Origin: Novosphingobium indicum
GTDB taxonomy: Bacteria > Pseudomonadota > Alphaproteobacteria > Sphingomonadales > Sphingomonadaceae
Length of the DNA: 64,000 bases
Reading direction: 5' to 3'
NCBI RefSeq assembly: GCF_014645195.1
Contig: NZ_BMLK01000010.1
Coordinates: 62,001 to 126,000 of the forward strand
Part shown: in pieces, positions 15,532-23,379 of the stretch
How the letters are laid out: every line of letters begins with the position of its first letter
How positions within the stretch are numbered: the stretch's first letter is position 1
Translations under genes and position numbers: made by a program
Notes under the pieces: model-generated
What the model saw: the letters and a program-made list of their open reading frames with translations, nothing else
The model's database searches: none
Told to the model about the DNA's origin: nothing

Positions 15532-15936
15532 TCAATAGCCGCGATAGCGGTCGCGGCGGTCATGGTCGTAATCGCGGCGGTCGCGGTCGTAGCGGTAGTC
15601 ACGGTGGCGACGGTTGTATTCGGCGCGGCTGTAGCGGCGGCCGTCGCGGTCCCAATAGTAACCGTTTCTGTAGGACCATCCGGAGCTGTAGGCCGGCGCA
15701 TAGGCATAACCGCGGTCGTCGTAGCGATCGCGATACCGGTCCCGGTCGTTGTTCGAGGAAGCGATGATGGCGCCGAGAGCCAGGCCGATCACGCCGGCGC
15801 CGATGGCGACAGCGGCCGTGTCGTCGCCGCCGCGATGGCGGTCGCGGGCCGCTGCGGGCGTGGCGGTGGCGGCTGTGGTAACCAGGGCCGTGGCTGCGAG
15901 GGTGCCGGCCAGTACGGTCTTCTTGATGATGCTCAT
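15532..15936 (-). CDS. Secreted glycine-zipper Tyr/Arg-rich protein
   Basis: The 134-residue protein has a signal peptide ending TPAAA, then a glycine-zipper segment (AVAIGAGVIGLALGAIIAS) and a C-terminal Arg/Tyr/Asp-rich tail. It has the same plan as the 14298-14771 product, which suggests duplication. Such proteins are common in sphingomonads and are annotated as hypothetical. The zipper suggests membrane association or oligomerisation. Confidence 0.75.
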   Translation of the reverse strand: MSIIKKTVLAGTLAATALVTTAATATPAAARDRHRGGDDTAAVAIGAGVIGLALGAIIASSNNDRDRYRDRYDDRGYAYAPAYSSGWSYRNGYYWDRDGRRYSRAEYNRRHRDYRYDRDRRDYDHDRRDRYRGY

Positions 15937-16077
15937 GGCTGCAATTCCTGTCTCGGGACCTTGGAAAGACGGGCCCTTTCGTCCTGATGCTCCCTTTATA
16001 AGGGCAGCTGGCTGAACGATGCCGGAGCAGATTTAGCAGGAACTGTTCAGGTTTATCTGATTTTGTATGAATGAATC

Positions 16078-16716
16078 TCAGTAGCCCGTATAGCGGCCCG
16101 GCCGGTGCCAGACATAGAGAATGCCAGCCGTGGCGGTAACCCCGAGCAGCGACCACAGGACGAGCCCGAGATCGAGTGTCACGAGCGAGAACAGCAGCAC
16201 GCAGCCGTCGATCAGCATCTGCGTGCGGCCGGCGTTCCAGTCGCGCGTGCGATAGAGCCACAGCACGATCGCGCCCGAGCCGCCGGTGCCGGCACCATGG
16301 CGGGCAAGGGCAAGGGCACCCATGCCTATCACACTGCCGCCGACAAGCGCGGCCACTGGTTTGCTGATCGAGTCGATGGCGATGGTGTGCGCTGCGACTT
16401 GGGTCATCGCGAAGAGGCTGAAGGTGACGATCAGGGTCTTGACGATGAACAGCCAGCTCATCGTGCGCAGGGTAACCGCGAGCATCGGGATGGTGAATGC
16501 CGCGTAGAACAGCCCGACAGGAAGGCCGGTGAGATAATTGAGGACCAGCGAGATACCCGCGACACCGCCCGTCACGAGCCCGGCGGACTTCAACAGGACC
16601 AGACCGAGCGAGAGCTGGATTGCCCCCACGAACAGGGCATAGGCGTCTTCCGCAGGACTGTGCGGAACACCGGAAGCGGGAGCGGAAGGCGATCTAGGGT
16701 CGGACAAGCGGCGCAC
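16078..16716 (-). CDS. YitT-like integral membrane protein
   Basis: The 212-residue protein has about five to six transmembrane helices. The first helices match the YitT family pattern (GLVLLKSAGLVTGGVAGISLVLNY), where a Gly-rich TGG-xAG-xS motif follows the first helix. The C-terminal DUF2179 domain of full YitT proteins is absent, as in the short proteobacterial branch. The transport substrate is unknown. The gene is divergent from the outer-membrane barrel gene, with a 307-base gap. Confidence 0.75.
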   Translation of the reverse strand: MRRLSDPRSPSAPASGVPHSPAEDAYALFVGAIQLSLGLVLLKSAGLVTGGVAGISLVLNYLTGLPVGLFYAAFTIPMLAVTLRTMSWLFIVKTLIVTFSLFAMTQVAAHTIAIDSISKPVAALVGGSVIGMGALALARHGAGTGGSGAIVLWLYRTRDWNAGRTQMLIDGCVLLFSLVTLDLGLVLWSLLGVTATAGILYVWHRPGRYTGY

Positions 16717-17023
16717 CTTGCGATGGACGTGGGCTTCAGGCGATGTCTCTTCCCGGTTTCTGGGACGTTTAGTGCGCTGCCGACCGGGTGCAAGCCCTGG
16801 CCGCTGCAGACAATGCGCACATGGTTCCCGCCGAGCCGCGATTCCAGGATGGATCGCATTGCCCGTCGGACAAGGCGTGGCTGCCGATAGCGGAGTGTGT
16901 TAATCCAGTAACACATTGGCTCTGAAGTGAATTTTTTCATTTCCGCGAAACTTCATCGGCGGCCGTGGCGTTACCCCTCCCGAAAGCGTCGCTCTCCGGC
17001 GCCCCTAAATCGGGAAGAAAATC
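16717..17023. other. Intergenic region between divergent genes
   Basis: Three hundred and seven bases separate the starts of the YitT-like gene and the outer-membrane barrel gene. I see no open frame with a ribosome binding site and no strong hairpin. It must hold at least the barrel gene promoter; the AT-richer stretch around 16900-16945 is the most likely place. Confidence 0.4.
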
Positions 17024-17869
17024 ATGAGGATTTTTCACAAGGCAGGCGCCGTTTCGGCGCTGGCGATCGCTTGCGCGCTGACGGCCCAGCCGGCACTCGC
17101 TCAGGACCGCGGCGACGACTTCGATGGCCCCTACATCCAGATCGTTGGCGGCCTGTCTACGCAGAACAATGACGGCGGCGATACGCTTGTGTTCGATACC
17201 GACGGTGACGGCAGCTACAACGATACCGTGCGTACGCAGACGGGCTCGAACGCATTCAGCCCCGGCTTCTGCAACGGTCTCGCTTATGGTTCCACGCCGG
17301 GCGACGGATGCCGCAGCGACCGCGACAAGCTCGAGTACGGTGCGCGTGTCGGTTACGACAAGCGGATGGGCAATTTCGTGGTCGGCGCGCTGGTCGAAGG
17401 CATGAAGAGCGAGGCCAAGGATGCCACCACCGGCTTCAGCACGACGCCCGCCAGCTACGCCATCGAACGTCAGCTGGACTACGCTGTCTCCGTTCGTGGC
17501 CGTGCTGGCTACACGCCGGGCGGCGGTGCGCTGTTCTACGCGACCGGTGGCGCGAGCCTGGCCAAGATCGATCACACCTTTACCACGACCAATACCGCCA
17601 ATGCCTTCGATCCGCAGCGCAACGGCGCGCATGTCTGGGGCTGGCAGGTCGGTGGCGGTGCCGAAGTCATGCTGACGGACAACATCAGCATGGGGCTGGA
17701 GTACCTCTACAACCGCTACCACGACTACAAGTACAACGTGGAAGTCTCACAGGGCAGCGCGCCCGCGAGCAATCCGTTCCTGCTCGATTCCGGCACGACC
17801 CGGATCAAGGCGAGCGACGGCAACTTCGACTACCACTCGCTGCGCGCGACAGTGGGTTTCCGGTTCTGA
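17024..17869 (+). CDS. Outer-membrane beta-barrel protein (Omp25/Omp31-like)
   Basis: The 281-residue protein starts with a signal peptide (MRIFHKAGAVSALAIACALTAQPALA). Alternating hydrophobic strands follow, with the barrel-typical GGGALFYATGGASLAKI and SMGLEYLYNRYHDYKYNVE motifs, and the C terminus ends in the aromatic signature TVGFRF required for barrel assembly. The length suits an 8-stranded barrel with an added extracellular loop containing two cysteines. A strong terminator follows directly. The ligand is unknown. Confidence 0.88.
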   Translation: MRIFHKAGAVSALAIACALTAQPALAQDRGDDFDGPYIQIVGGLSTQNNDGGDTLVFDTDGDGSYNDTVRTQTGSNAFSPGFCNGLAYGSTPGDGCRSDRDKLEYGARVGYDKRMGNFVVGALVEGMKSEAKDATTGFSTTPASYAIERQLDYAVSVRGRAGYTPGGGALFYATGGASLAKIDHTFTTTNTANAFDPQRNGAHVWGWQVGGGAEVMLTDNISMGLEYLYNRYHDYKYNVEVSQGSAPASNPFLLDSGTTRIKASDGNFDYHSLRATVGFRF

Positions 17870-17895
17870 CCGAACAACCAGTTGAGAGGAGCCTG

Positions 17896-17930
17896 CGGGC
17901 GGCGGATTTCGGTCCGCCGCCCGTTTTTTT
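17896..17930 (+). terminator. Intrinsic terminator of the barrel gene
   Basis: An 11-bp GC-rich stem (CGGGCGGCGGA with TCCGCCGCCCG) around a 5-base loop is followed at once by seven T residues. It sits 27 bases after the stop codon. It lies between convergent genes and probably serves the plus strand only. Confidence 0.9.
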
Positions 17931-17956
17931 GCGGAAAGGCTCCCGGCCTTAAAGGC

Positions 17957-19789
17957 TTACGCCGCGTCCTTCTTGCGGCTGGCGCGCTTGCGCTCGTGCG
18001 GGTCGAGATGGACCTTGCGCAGGCGGATCGACTGCGGCGTCACTTCGACCATCTCATCGTCGTCGATGTAGGCGATGGCCTGCTCGAGCGTCATGATCTT
18101 GGGCGGGGTGAGGCGGATCGCGTCGTCCTTGCCCGAAGACCGGATGTTGGTCAGCTGCTTGGCCTTCATCGGGTTCACTTCGAGGTCGTCCGGCTTGGCG
18201 TTCTCGCCGATCACCATGCCCTCGTAGAGCTTCTCCTGCGGGGCCACGAACAGGATGCCGCGGTCCTCCAGGTTGTTGAGCGCGTAGGCATTGGCTTCGC
18301 CGGTGCCGTTCGAGATCAGCACACCGTTGAGGCGGCCTTCAATCGCGCCCTTGTAGGGGCCGTACTTCTCGAACAGGCGGTTCATGATGCCGGTGCCGCG
18401 GGTGTCCGAAAGGAACTCGCCGTGGTAGCCGATAAGGCCGCGCGAGGGCGCCGAGAAGGTGATGCGGGTCTTGCCCACGCCCGAGGGGCGCATCTCGGTG
18501 AGTTCGGCCTTGCGGCGCTGCATCTTTTCGACGACGGTACCCGAGTGCTCGTCGTCCACGTCGATCACGACGGTTTCGTAAGGCTCGGTGCGGTTGCCCG
18601 CCTCGTCGGTCTTGAACAGCACGCGCGGGCGCGAGATGCCAAGCTCAAAGCCTTCGCGGCGCATCGTCTCGATAACGACGCCCAGCTGCAGTTCGCCGCG
18701 GCCGGCAACCTCGAAGCTGTCCTTGTCCTCGCTCTCGGTGACGCGGATGGCAACGTTGGTCTCGGCTTCGCGCATCAGGCGGTCGCGGATCAGGCGGCTC
18801 GTCACCTTGTCGCCTTCGCGGCCGGCAAGCGGGCTGTCGTTGACGGCAAAGCGCATGGCCAGCGTCGGCGGGTCGATCGGCTGGGCCTGGATCGGCTCGG
18901 TCACCTGCGGATCGGCGATGGTGTTGGCCACGGTGGCCTTCTCGAGGCCGGCGAGGGCGATGATGTCACCCGCGCGGGCTTCTTCCACCGGCACGCGGTC
19001 GAGGCCGCGGAAGGTCATGAGCTTGGAGGCGCGGCCGGTCTCGATCACCTTGCCGTCGCGGTCCATCGCGCGGATCGGGTCGTTGATCTTGAGCACGCCC
19101 GACTGGACGCGGCCGGTGAGCACGCGGCCCATGAAGTTGTCGCGGTCGAGCAGCGTGGCAAGGAACGAGAAGGGCGCGTCGACATCGAGATTGGGTGCCG
19201 GAACGTGGTCGCGGATGAGCCGGAAGAGCGGGTCCAGCGTGCCTTCGCGCGCCTCGATGTCCTCGCTGGCATAGCCGTTGCGGCCCGAAGCGTAGAGCAC
19301 GGGGAAATCGAGCTGCTCGTCGTTGGCGTCAAGGCTGACGAAGAGGTCGAACACCTCGTTCAGGACTTCGTCGGCACGGCCGTCGGGACGGTCGATCTTG
19401 TTGACGACGACGATCGGCTTGAGGCCGAGGCCCAGCGCCTTGCCGGTGACGAACTTGGTCTGCGGCATCGCGCCTTCAGAGCTGTCCACCAGCAGGACGA
19501 CACCGTCGACCATCGACAGGATGCGTTCCACCTCGGCGCCGAAGTCGGCGTGGCCGGGCGTGTCGACGATGTTGATGCGCAGGCCTTCCCACTCGATCGA
19601 GGTCGGCTTGGCGAGAATCGTGATCCCGCGTTCCTTTTCGAGGTCGTTGGAATCCATGGCGCGCTCTTCGACGCGCTGGTTGTCGCGGAACGTGCCGGAC
19701 TGGCGGAAAAGTTGGTCCACAAGGGTGGTTTTACCATGGTCGACGTGCGCAATGATCGCGATATTGCGCAGGGGAAGCGGGGCGGACAT
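17957..19789 (-). CDS. typA: Ribosome-associated GTPase TypA/BipA
   Basis: TypA is a translational GTPase needed for ribosome assembly and stress growth. The 610-residue protein shows G1 AHVDHGKTT near residue 14, G2/G3 RGITI and DTPGHADF, G4 NKIDRPD near 130, then domains II and III and the TypA-specific C-terminal domain ending RKVHLDPHERKRASRK. ATG 19789 (MSAPLPLRNIAIIAHVD) gives the canonical start; the frame extends to 19825 without support. Element B is inserted 117 bases upstream of the start and may have displaced its promoter. Confidence 0.97.
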   Translation of the reverse strand: MSAPLPLRNIAIIAHVDHGKTTLVDQLFRQSGTFRDNQRVEERAMDSNDLEKERGITILAKPTSIEWEGLRINIVDTPGHADFGAEVERILSMVDGVVLLVDSSEGAMPQTKFVTGKALGLGLKPIVVVNKIDRPDGRADEVLNEVFDLFVSLDANDEQLDFPVLYASGRNGYASEDIEAREGTLDPLFRLIRDHVPAPNLDVDAPFSFLATLLDRDNFMGRVLTGRVQSGVLKINDPIRAMDRDGKVIETGRASKLMTFRGLDRVPVEEARAGDIIALAGLEKATVANTIADPQVTEPIQAQPIDPPTLAMRFAVNDSPLAGREGDKVTSRLIRDRLMREAETNVAIRVTESEDKDSFEVAGRGELQLGVVIETMRREGFELGISRPRVLFKTDEAGNRTEPYETVVIDVDDEHSGTVVEKMQRRKAELTEMRPSGVGKTRITFSAPSRGLIGYHGEFLSDTRGTGIMNRLFEKYGPYKGAIEGRLNGVLISNGTGEANAYALNNLEDRGILFVAPQEKLYEGMVIGENAKPDDLEVNPMKAKQLTNIRSSGKDDAIRLTPPKIMTLEQAIAYIDDDEMVEVTPQSIRLRKVHLDPHERKRASRKKDAA

Positions 19790-19905
19790 CTTTAGCCTTA
19801 CGTTTCGAGGGGGCCTGTTCGGCACATCGCGGGCACATGCTGCACCGCAAAATTTTGCGCGCCCTTAACCGATCCCGATGATTCCGGCAAGCGCGCTGGC
19901 ACTCT

Positions 19906-19924
19906 GGTAGTGTCTCAGTTTGAA
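19906..19924 (+). repeat. Left terminal inverted repeat
   Basis: The 19 bases are identical to the reverse complement of 23195-23213. The outer GG dinucleotide is typical of IS1-like ends. The copy of GGCACTCT immediately outside matches that beyond the right end. Confidence 0.95.
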
Positions 19925-19989
19925 TTGCAAGAAAATAACTGGTGCGTCGCTTTGCGGCATCCTACCCCGCCTGTGGGAGGGGAAAGAGC

Positions 19990-20457
19990 GTGGAAGCACC
20001 ATGGATATTTCGCTGGATAGCGTCGATTTTATGGACGATTCCTGGGCCAACGGATGCTTGGGCAAGTATAATCGATAGCGCCGCGTGGCCTGCTGTGTCC
20101 CTTTTTCTCGTATTGAGGTTTAGGGTATTTATCAGGCGATATCTGTTGATTTTGGCAGATCGTTTGCAGCGTGATCATGTGAAACTAGGTCCATTTGAAC
20201 TTCGTCCAAACGATGACGTGTTAGTGCTTGATCCGGATGCTGCTGGCGAATCCACTTTGGAGTACGATTCAGATGACGTTCAACGCATTGAACGTATGTT
20301 TGAATTTATCGACGATACCGAAGGTTTGTGCGGATTGACCGAATGGTTGAACCAAAGTGGATATCAGGAGTTAGATATTATAGATTTCCTCACGCTTCCC
20401 GAGTATGCGTTAGCGCGTGAGAAGGCATGGAACGAGGTAGAGGGGTTACAGGAATGA
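19990..20457 (+). CDS. Transposon passenger 1: membrane-anchored hypothetical protein
   Basis: The 155-residue protein starts at GTG 19990 behind GGGAGGGGAAAG. GTG 19942 in the same frame lacks a ribosome binding site. A hydrophobic N-terminal half contains one or two membrane segments (about 6-22, and 30-48 around AAWPAVSLFLVLRF), followed by a basic stretch and an acidic cytoplasmic C-terminal domain. No family was recognised. Its stop overlaps the ATG of the next gene (ATGA), so the two are coupled. GC and codon use are lower and more relaxed than in core genes. Confidence 0.65.
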   Translation: MEAPWIFRWIASILWTIPGPTDAWASIIDSAAWPAVSLFLVLRFRVFIRRYLLILADRLQRDHVKLGPFELRPNDDVLVLDPDAAGESTLEYDSDDVQRIERMFEFIDDTEGLCGLTEWLNQSGYQELDIIDFLTLPEYALAREKAWNEVEGLQE

Positions 20458-20663
20458 CCAAAAAATTCTTTACCAAAGTTTCTCCAAAGGCAGCAAAAGG
20501 CATCGTGCGCCTCTACGAAAGCAAGGGTTACGATGTGCATGCCAAACCTCAGGCCAACGGCGACTTCGTCGTAGTGGTTATCAAGAAGGACAGCGAAACG
20601 TCGCCACGCTCCCTCTTTACCCCAGCGTCAAAACGCTGCCGTGAAACGGAAGTGGCGGCCTAA
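20454..20663 (+). CDS. Transposon passenger 2: small basic protein
   Basis: The 69-residue protein begins MTKKFFTKVSPKAAKGIVRLYESKG and has a predicted beta-alpha pattern (KGYDVHAKPQANGDFVVVVIKK). It is coupled to passenger 1 by an ATGA overlap, and its last codons overlap the 3' end of the convergent transposase gene by 4 bases. The disordered tail after residue 45 may be a by-product of gene junction. The function is unknown; it may form a pair with passenger 1. Confidence 0.6.
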   Translation: MTKKFFTKVSPKAAKGIVRLYESKGYDVHAKPQANGDFVVVVIKKDSETSPRSLFTPASKRCRETEVAA

Positions 20664-21586
20664 ACACGCTTCTTGTATGGCCCACGCGCTTTCGGCGCTG
20701 GTGCCATCTCGTCGATCTGCGCCACTATGTCCTCAAGTTTCCAGAGACGATCCGTGATGCCTGCTGCCATGGCGGGTGTCACCTTGAGCGACTTGTGAAT
20801 GCGGCAGAAGTTGTAGAACGCGAAGTAGAGGGCAAGCGCGTGGATATGGTTGTCCAGCTTCTTTGAGAACGCATTGGTCAAACGCGTGAAGCGACGGTTC
20901 TGCATGCGGATAGACAGGTTCATGCGTTCCACATGCGACGTGCTGACGTGCTTCGGATCGGGCGCGCCTTCCACGACATTGGTGCGGATCGCAATGCACT
21001 CTGCGGGGCTGTAGCGAACATCCGGTGACGTGCTGGGCAACGAGCCATAGACCTTTACGATCTGCGCATAGTCCACATCACCGCCAAATGTGCCTTCAAC
21101 TGCCTGAACGTAAGCACCGTGTCCGTCGGTGCTTAGCTGGACGCGATTGGCGAGGCGGCGATACAAGTCTTCAATGAAAATTTGCGCGCTCTCAAGCGTC
21201 CGGTCGCCCACGAAGTAGGACACCATGAGTTTTGTGTCGCTGTCGAGCGCGGTCCACGTCCAAACGTCGCCAGCGCCATCGGGAGCGGCCTTCGCACCCT
21301 TCACGTTCTTTTGCTTAGCGTAGCAGAACGACCAGATTTCATCGCACTGCACCCGGCTTGCCGTCACGCCGCGCACGTACTCATCATGGATATGAAGGCA
21401 GGCTTCTCCGGCATCGATCAGCAGCTTGCTTACCGTGTTGATTGATACATCAGTAACGCGGCTGATCGAGCGCATCGACGAACCTTCGCAGAGCATTGCG
21501 AGGATTTGCGTGCGCTTGGCGAGAGGTAGCTTGTTCATGCCATTTTGATATGAACTTTTATGCTTAGGGTCAAGCGGAATCGGCAT
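20660..21586 (-). CDS. IS1-like DDE transposase
   Basis: The 308-residue protein has an N-terminal helix-turn-helix (KRTQILAMLCEGSSMRSISRVTDVSINTVSKLL). A DDE domain follows, with the first Asp in QCDEIWSF near residue 90, the second in STDGHGAY near 153, and the catalytic Glu in SHVERMNLSIR near 221. A terminal RIHKSLKVTPAMAAGI segment follows. This order and spacing fit IS1-type transposases, encoded here in a single frame with no programmed frameshift. ATG 21586 follows AGGTG; ATG 21538 is an alternative. It is divergent from the P63C gene across two palindromes. Confidence 0.85.
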   Translation of the reverse strand: MPIPLDPKHKSSYQNGMNKLPLAKRTQILAMLCEGSSMRSISRVTDVSINTVSKLLIDAGEACLHIHDEYVRGVTASRVQCDEIWSFCYAKQKNVKGAKAAPDGAGDVWTWTALDSDTKLMVSYFVGDRTLESAQIFIEDLYRRLANRVQLSTDGHGAYVQAVEGTFGGDVDYAQIVKVYGSLPSTSPDVRYSPAECIAIRTNVVEGAPDPKHVSTSHVERMNLSIRMQNRRFTRLTNAFSKKLDNHIHALALYFAFYNFCRIHKSLKVTPAMAAGITDRLWKLEDIVAQIDEMAPAPKARGPYKKRV

Positions 21587-21597
21587 TTCGAATCACC

Positions 21598-21649
21598 TGC
21601 TTGCAAAATATTTTAGCAAGCATATGCTTGCAGAATATCGAAGCAAGCA
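21598..21649. promoter_or_regulatory. Two tandem operator-like palindromes
   Basis: TGCTTGC and GCAAGCA flank 11-base spacers twice, at 21598-21622 and 21625-21649, with a centre-to-centre distance of 27 bases. The arms are identical in both copies while the spacers differ, as expected for protein-binding sites. They fill the short gap between the divergent transposase and P63C genes, so a bound protein would control both. Confidence 0.7.
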
Positions 21650-21661
21650 AGGATCGATTCG

Positions 21662-22690
21662 ATGGATGACACTCCGCAATCTAAGGGTGGCCTTGCGCGG
21701 GCTAACCGGCTCTCCCCGGAGGAGCGAAGCGCGATTGCACGACGCGCCGCTTTGGCACGTCACAACCGCGATTTGCCGAAAGCGATTGCCGAGGGGAATC
21801 TCATTATTGGTGAAATGCGGATTGCCTGCGCGGTCTTAGAGGACGAAACCCGCGTTCTAACTCAGGAGGGATTTCTTACTGCGATCGGTCGTGCCGCTAA
21901 GGCAAAAGGTGGCCAAGGTGCCGGGGTCGACGGAAAGCCAGCATTTTTGCGCGCCAAGAACCTAGAACCATTTATTTCCAATGAGTTATTAGCGTCGACA
22001 ACTCCGCTGGAATTTGTACCTCTTCGCGGTCCTGGATATGAAGGGCGCGCCTTCGGTTATCGCGCTAGAATGCTTCCCGACGTTTGTTGGGTCTATCAGG
22101 ACGCTATGTTGGCTGGTGCACTCCTTCCTAGTCAGGAGCACATCGGCAAGTCTTGCCGAAATTTCCTTCGCGCCCTGACCAATCATGCAATCGACGATCT
22201 GGTCGATATGGCGACCGGCTTCGAAGATATGCGGAAGCGCCGGGCAATCAACCGGATCATCGACCAGTACGTCGAGAAGGAGGCACGACCTTGGGTTAAG
22301 ATGTTCCACTTGGATTTCTACCGGCATATCTACCGGCTAAATGGCTGGGACTTCGATCCCGAAAATACTGCCCGGCCCGGCGTCATCGGGACTTGGACTA
22401 ATGATATTTATGATAGACTTGCCCCCGGTGTTCGTGAGGCTCTTCATGCACGGGTCAAGCGTAACGCTAGAGGCAAGCCCACACAGAGGCTTACCCAGCT
22501 TCTAACACCTGATGAAGGCAAGCCAGCGTTGGAGCGCCTGCTTGAAGGCGTGCTATTGCTTATGCGGATGTCGAAGAGTTGGGATGAATTTAAGCTCAAG
22601 CTTAATGAGTACTACCCAAAGTATGGCGATACGATGCAGCTCCCGCTGTCAGGGGGAAGCTATCGCCTACCATCACCGGATGCGAGTTAG
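21662..22690 (+). CDS. Transposon passenger 3: P63C-domain protein
   Basis: The 342-residue protein has a C-terminal P63C domain (about 210-330), recognisable from FHLDFYRHIYRLNGWDF, GVIGTWTNDI, YDRLAPGV, LTQLLTPDEGKPALERLLEGV and SWDEFKLKLNEYYPK. P63C occurs in phage and mobile-element proteins linked with KilA-N/Bro-type DNA-binding domains. The N-terminal 30 residues (KGGLARANRLSPEERSAIAR) resemble the small protein encoded at 22687-22917. The protein is a candidate ligand for the adjacent tandem palindromes, by inference. ATG 21662 has AAGG 9 bases upstream. Its stop overlaps the stop of the convergent small gene by 4 bases. Confidence 0.82.
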   Translation: MDDTPQSKGGLARANRLSPEERSAIARRAALARHNRDLPKAIAEGNLIIGEMRIACAVLEDETRVLTQEGFLTAIGRAAKAKGGQGAGVDGKPAFLRAKNLEPFISNELLASTTPLEFVPLRGPGYEGRAFGYRARMLPDVCWVYQDAMLAGALLPSQEHIGKSCRNFLRALTNHAIDDLVDMATGFEDMRKRRAINRIIDQYVEKEARPWVKMFHLDFYRHIYRLNGWDFDPENTARPGVIGTWTNDIYDRLAPGVREALHARVKRNARGKPTQRLTQLLTPDEGKPALERLLEGVLLLMRMSKSWDEFKLKLNEYYPKYGDTMQLPLSGGSYRLPSPDAS

Positions 22691-22917
22691 TCCTTACCCC
22701 ACCGTTTCTCCGCAGCCTTCCGCGCAATTTCTGCCCGCCGCTCTGGCGTCATGTTCTCGGCACGAGCTTTACCGCCTTTGCGGCCAAGCTCTGCGGCTGC
22801 GCTGGACAGCTTTTCGTCGCGCTCGTCCTCTATCTCACCAGTGGCAATTTTGGCGATCTGGACGGCGCGACCGATAGCGTCGGCTGGGCGCTTTTCCCCC
22901 TTGGGGCCTTTAGGCAC
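22687..22917 (-). CDS. Transposon passenger 4: small basic KGG-motif protein
   Basis: The 76-residue protein ends ELGRKGGKARAENMTPERRAEIARKAAEKRWG, a motif found in many small Lys/Arg/Ala-rich proteins that may bind nucleic acid. The same motif in shorter form opens the P63C protein of this transposon. It begins 8 bases inside the end of the upstream zinc-finger gene, so the pair is translationally coupled. The function is unknown. Confidence 0.75.
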   Translation of the reverse strand: MPKGPKGEKRPADAIGRAVQIAKIATGEIEDERDEKLSSAAAELGRKGGKARAENMTPERRAEIARKAAEKRWGKD

Positions 22918-23122
22918 GACGGATCACCTTCTTACTGTCTTTGCAGATCGAACAAGTACCGGTTTCCTGCACAAAGTCGCTGGTGGTCGCCAGCGCTCCT
23001 GTAATCTGTGCTGGATGCGCCGCATCATTGCTCCATCCTAATCCATTCGCGATGCACTTGTTGCACACCGGGTTAGGGCTATGATCGGTTATGAAGTCGT
23101 TGACCTCTTGTGGGCGCGACAT
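22910..23122 (-). CDS. Transposon passenger 5: small CxxC zinc-finger protein
   Basis: The 70-residue protein has CNKC near residue 18 and CSIC near 57, a spacing that suits a structural zinc site. ATG 23122 is supported by GGAGGCAAT directly upstream; the longer frame to 23173 is not. It overlaps the next gene by 8 bases. It is probably an accessory or regulatory protein of the transposon. No named family was recognised. Confidence 0.7.
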   Translation of the reverse strand: MSRPQEVNDFITDHSPNPVCNKCIANGLGWSNDAAHPAQITGALATTSDFVQETGTCSICKDSKKVIRRA

Positions 23123-23194
23123 ATTGCCTCCATGCTTTCCGCTAAGCATACAGGCCGGGCGCGGCTGGCGCAAACGTGGTCAAGCCACCTTATT

Positions 23195-23213
23195 TTCAAA
23201 CTGAGACACTACC
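23195..23213 (-). repeat. Right terminal inverted repeat
   Basis: This is the exact reverse complement of the left end. It is followed directly by the second copy of the 8-bp target duplication GGCACTCT at 23214-23221. Confidence 0.95.
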
Positions 23214-23379
23214 GGCACTCTGCACTTGTGGCGCTTTGGCCACATGGGGGCAAATACGCCATGTGCAAGAGGGCATCCTGATTGTCTGCCTGCAAGTTAG
23301 TTTCTAAGACTTGCGACATAACAAACGGCGAGCCCGGTGAACCAACGACACGGGCAGTCGTGTAGGAAGGGACAGGGTC

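Larger units (their letters stand above)
19898..23221. mobile_element. Passenger-carrying IS1-like transposon with target duplication
   Basis: The element spans 19906-23213 (3308 bp). Its ends are perfect 19-bp inverted repeats (GGTAGTGTCTCAGTTTGAA at 19906-19924 and the complement at 23195-23213). Direct copies of GGCACTCT flank it at 19898-19905 and 23214-23221, an 8-bp target duplication that proves insertion as a unit. Its single transposase is IS1-like, and GG-starting ends with 8-9-bp duplications fit that family. Classical IS1 elements are under 1 kb. This one carries two plus-strand genes on the left, a plus-strand P63C gene and two minus-strand genes on the right. It sits between typA and a TonB receptor gene. 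Confidence 0.92.

Noticed and set aside
17882..19795. 637-residue plus-strand open frame
   Set aside because: It is the antisense of typA, whose GTPase motifs are unmistakable on the other strand.
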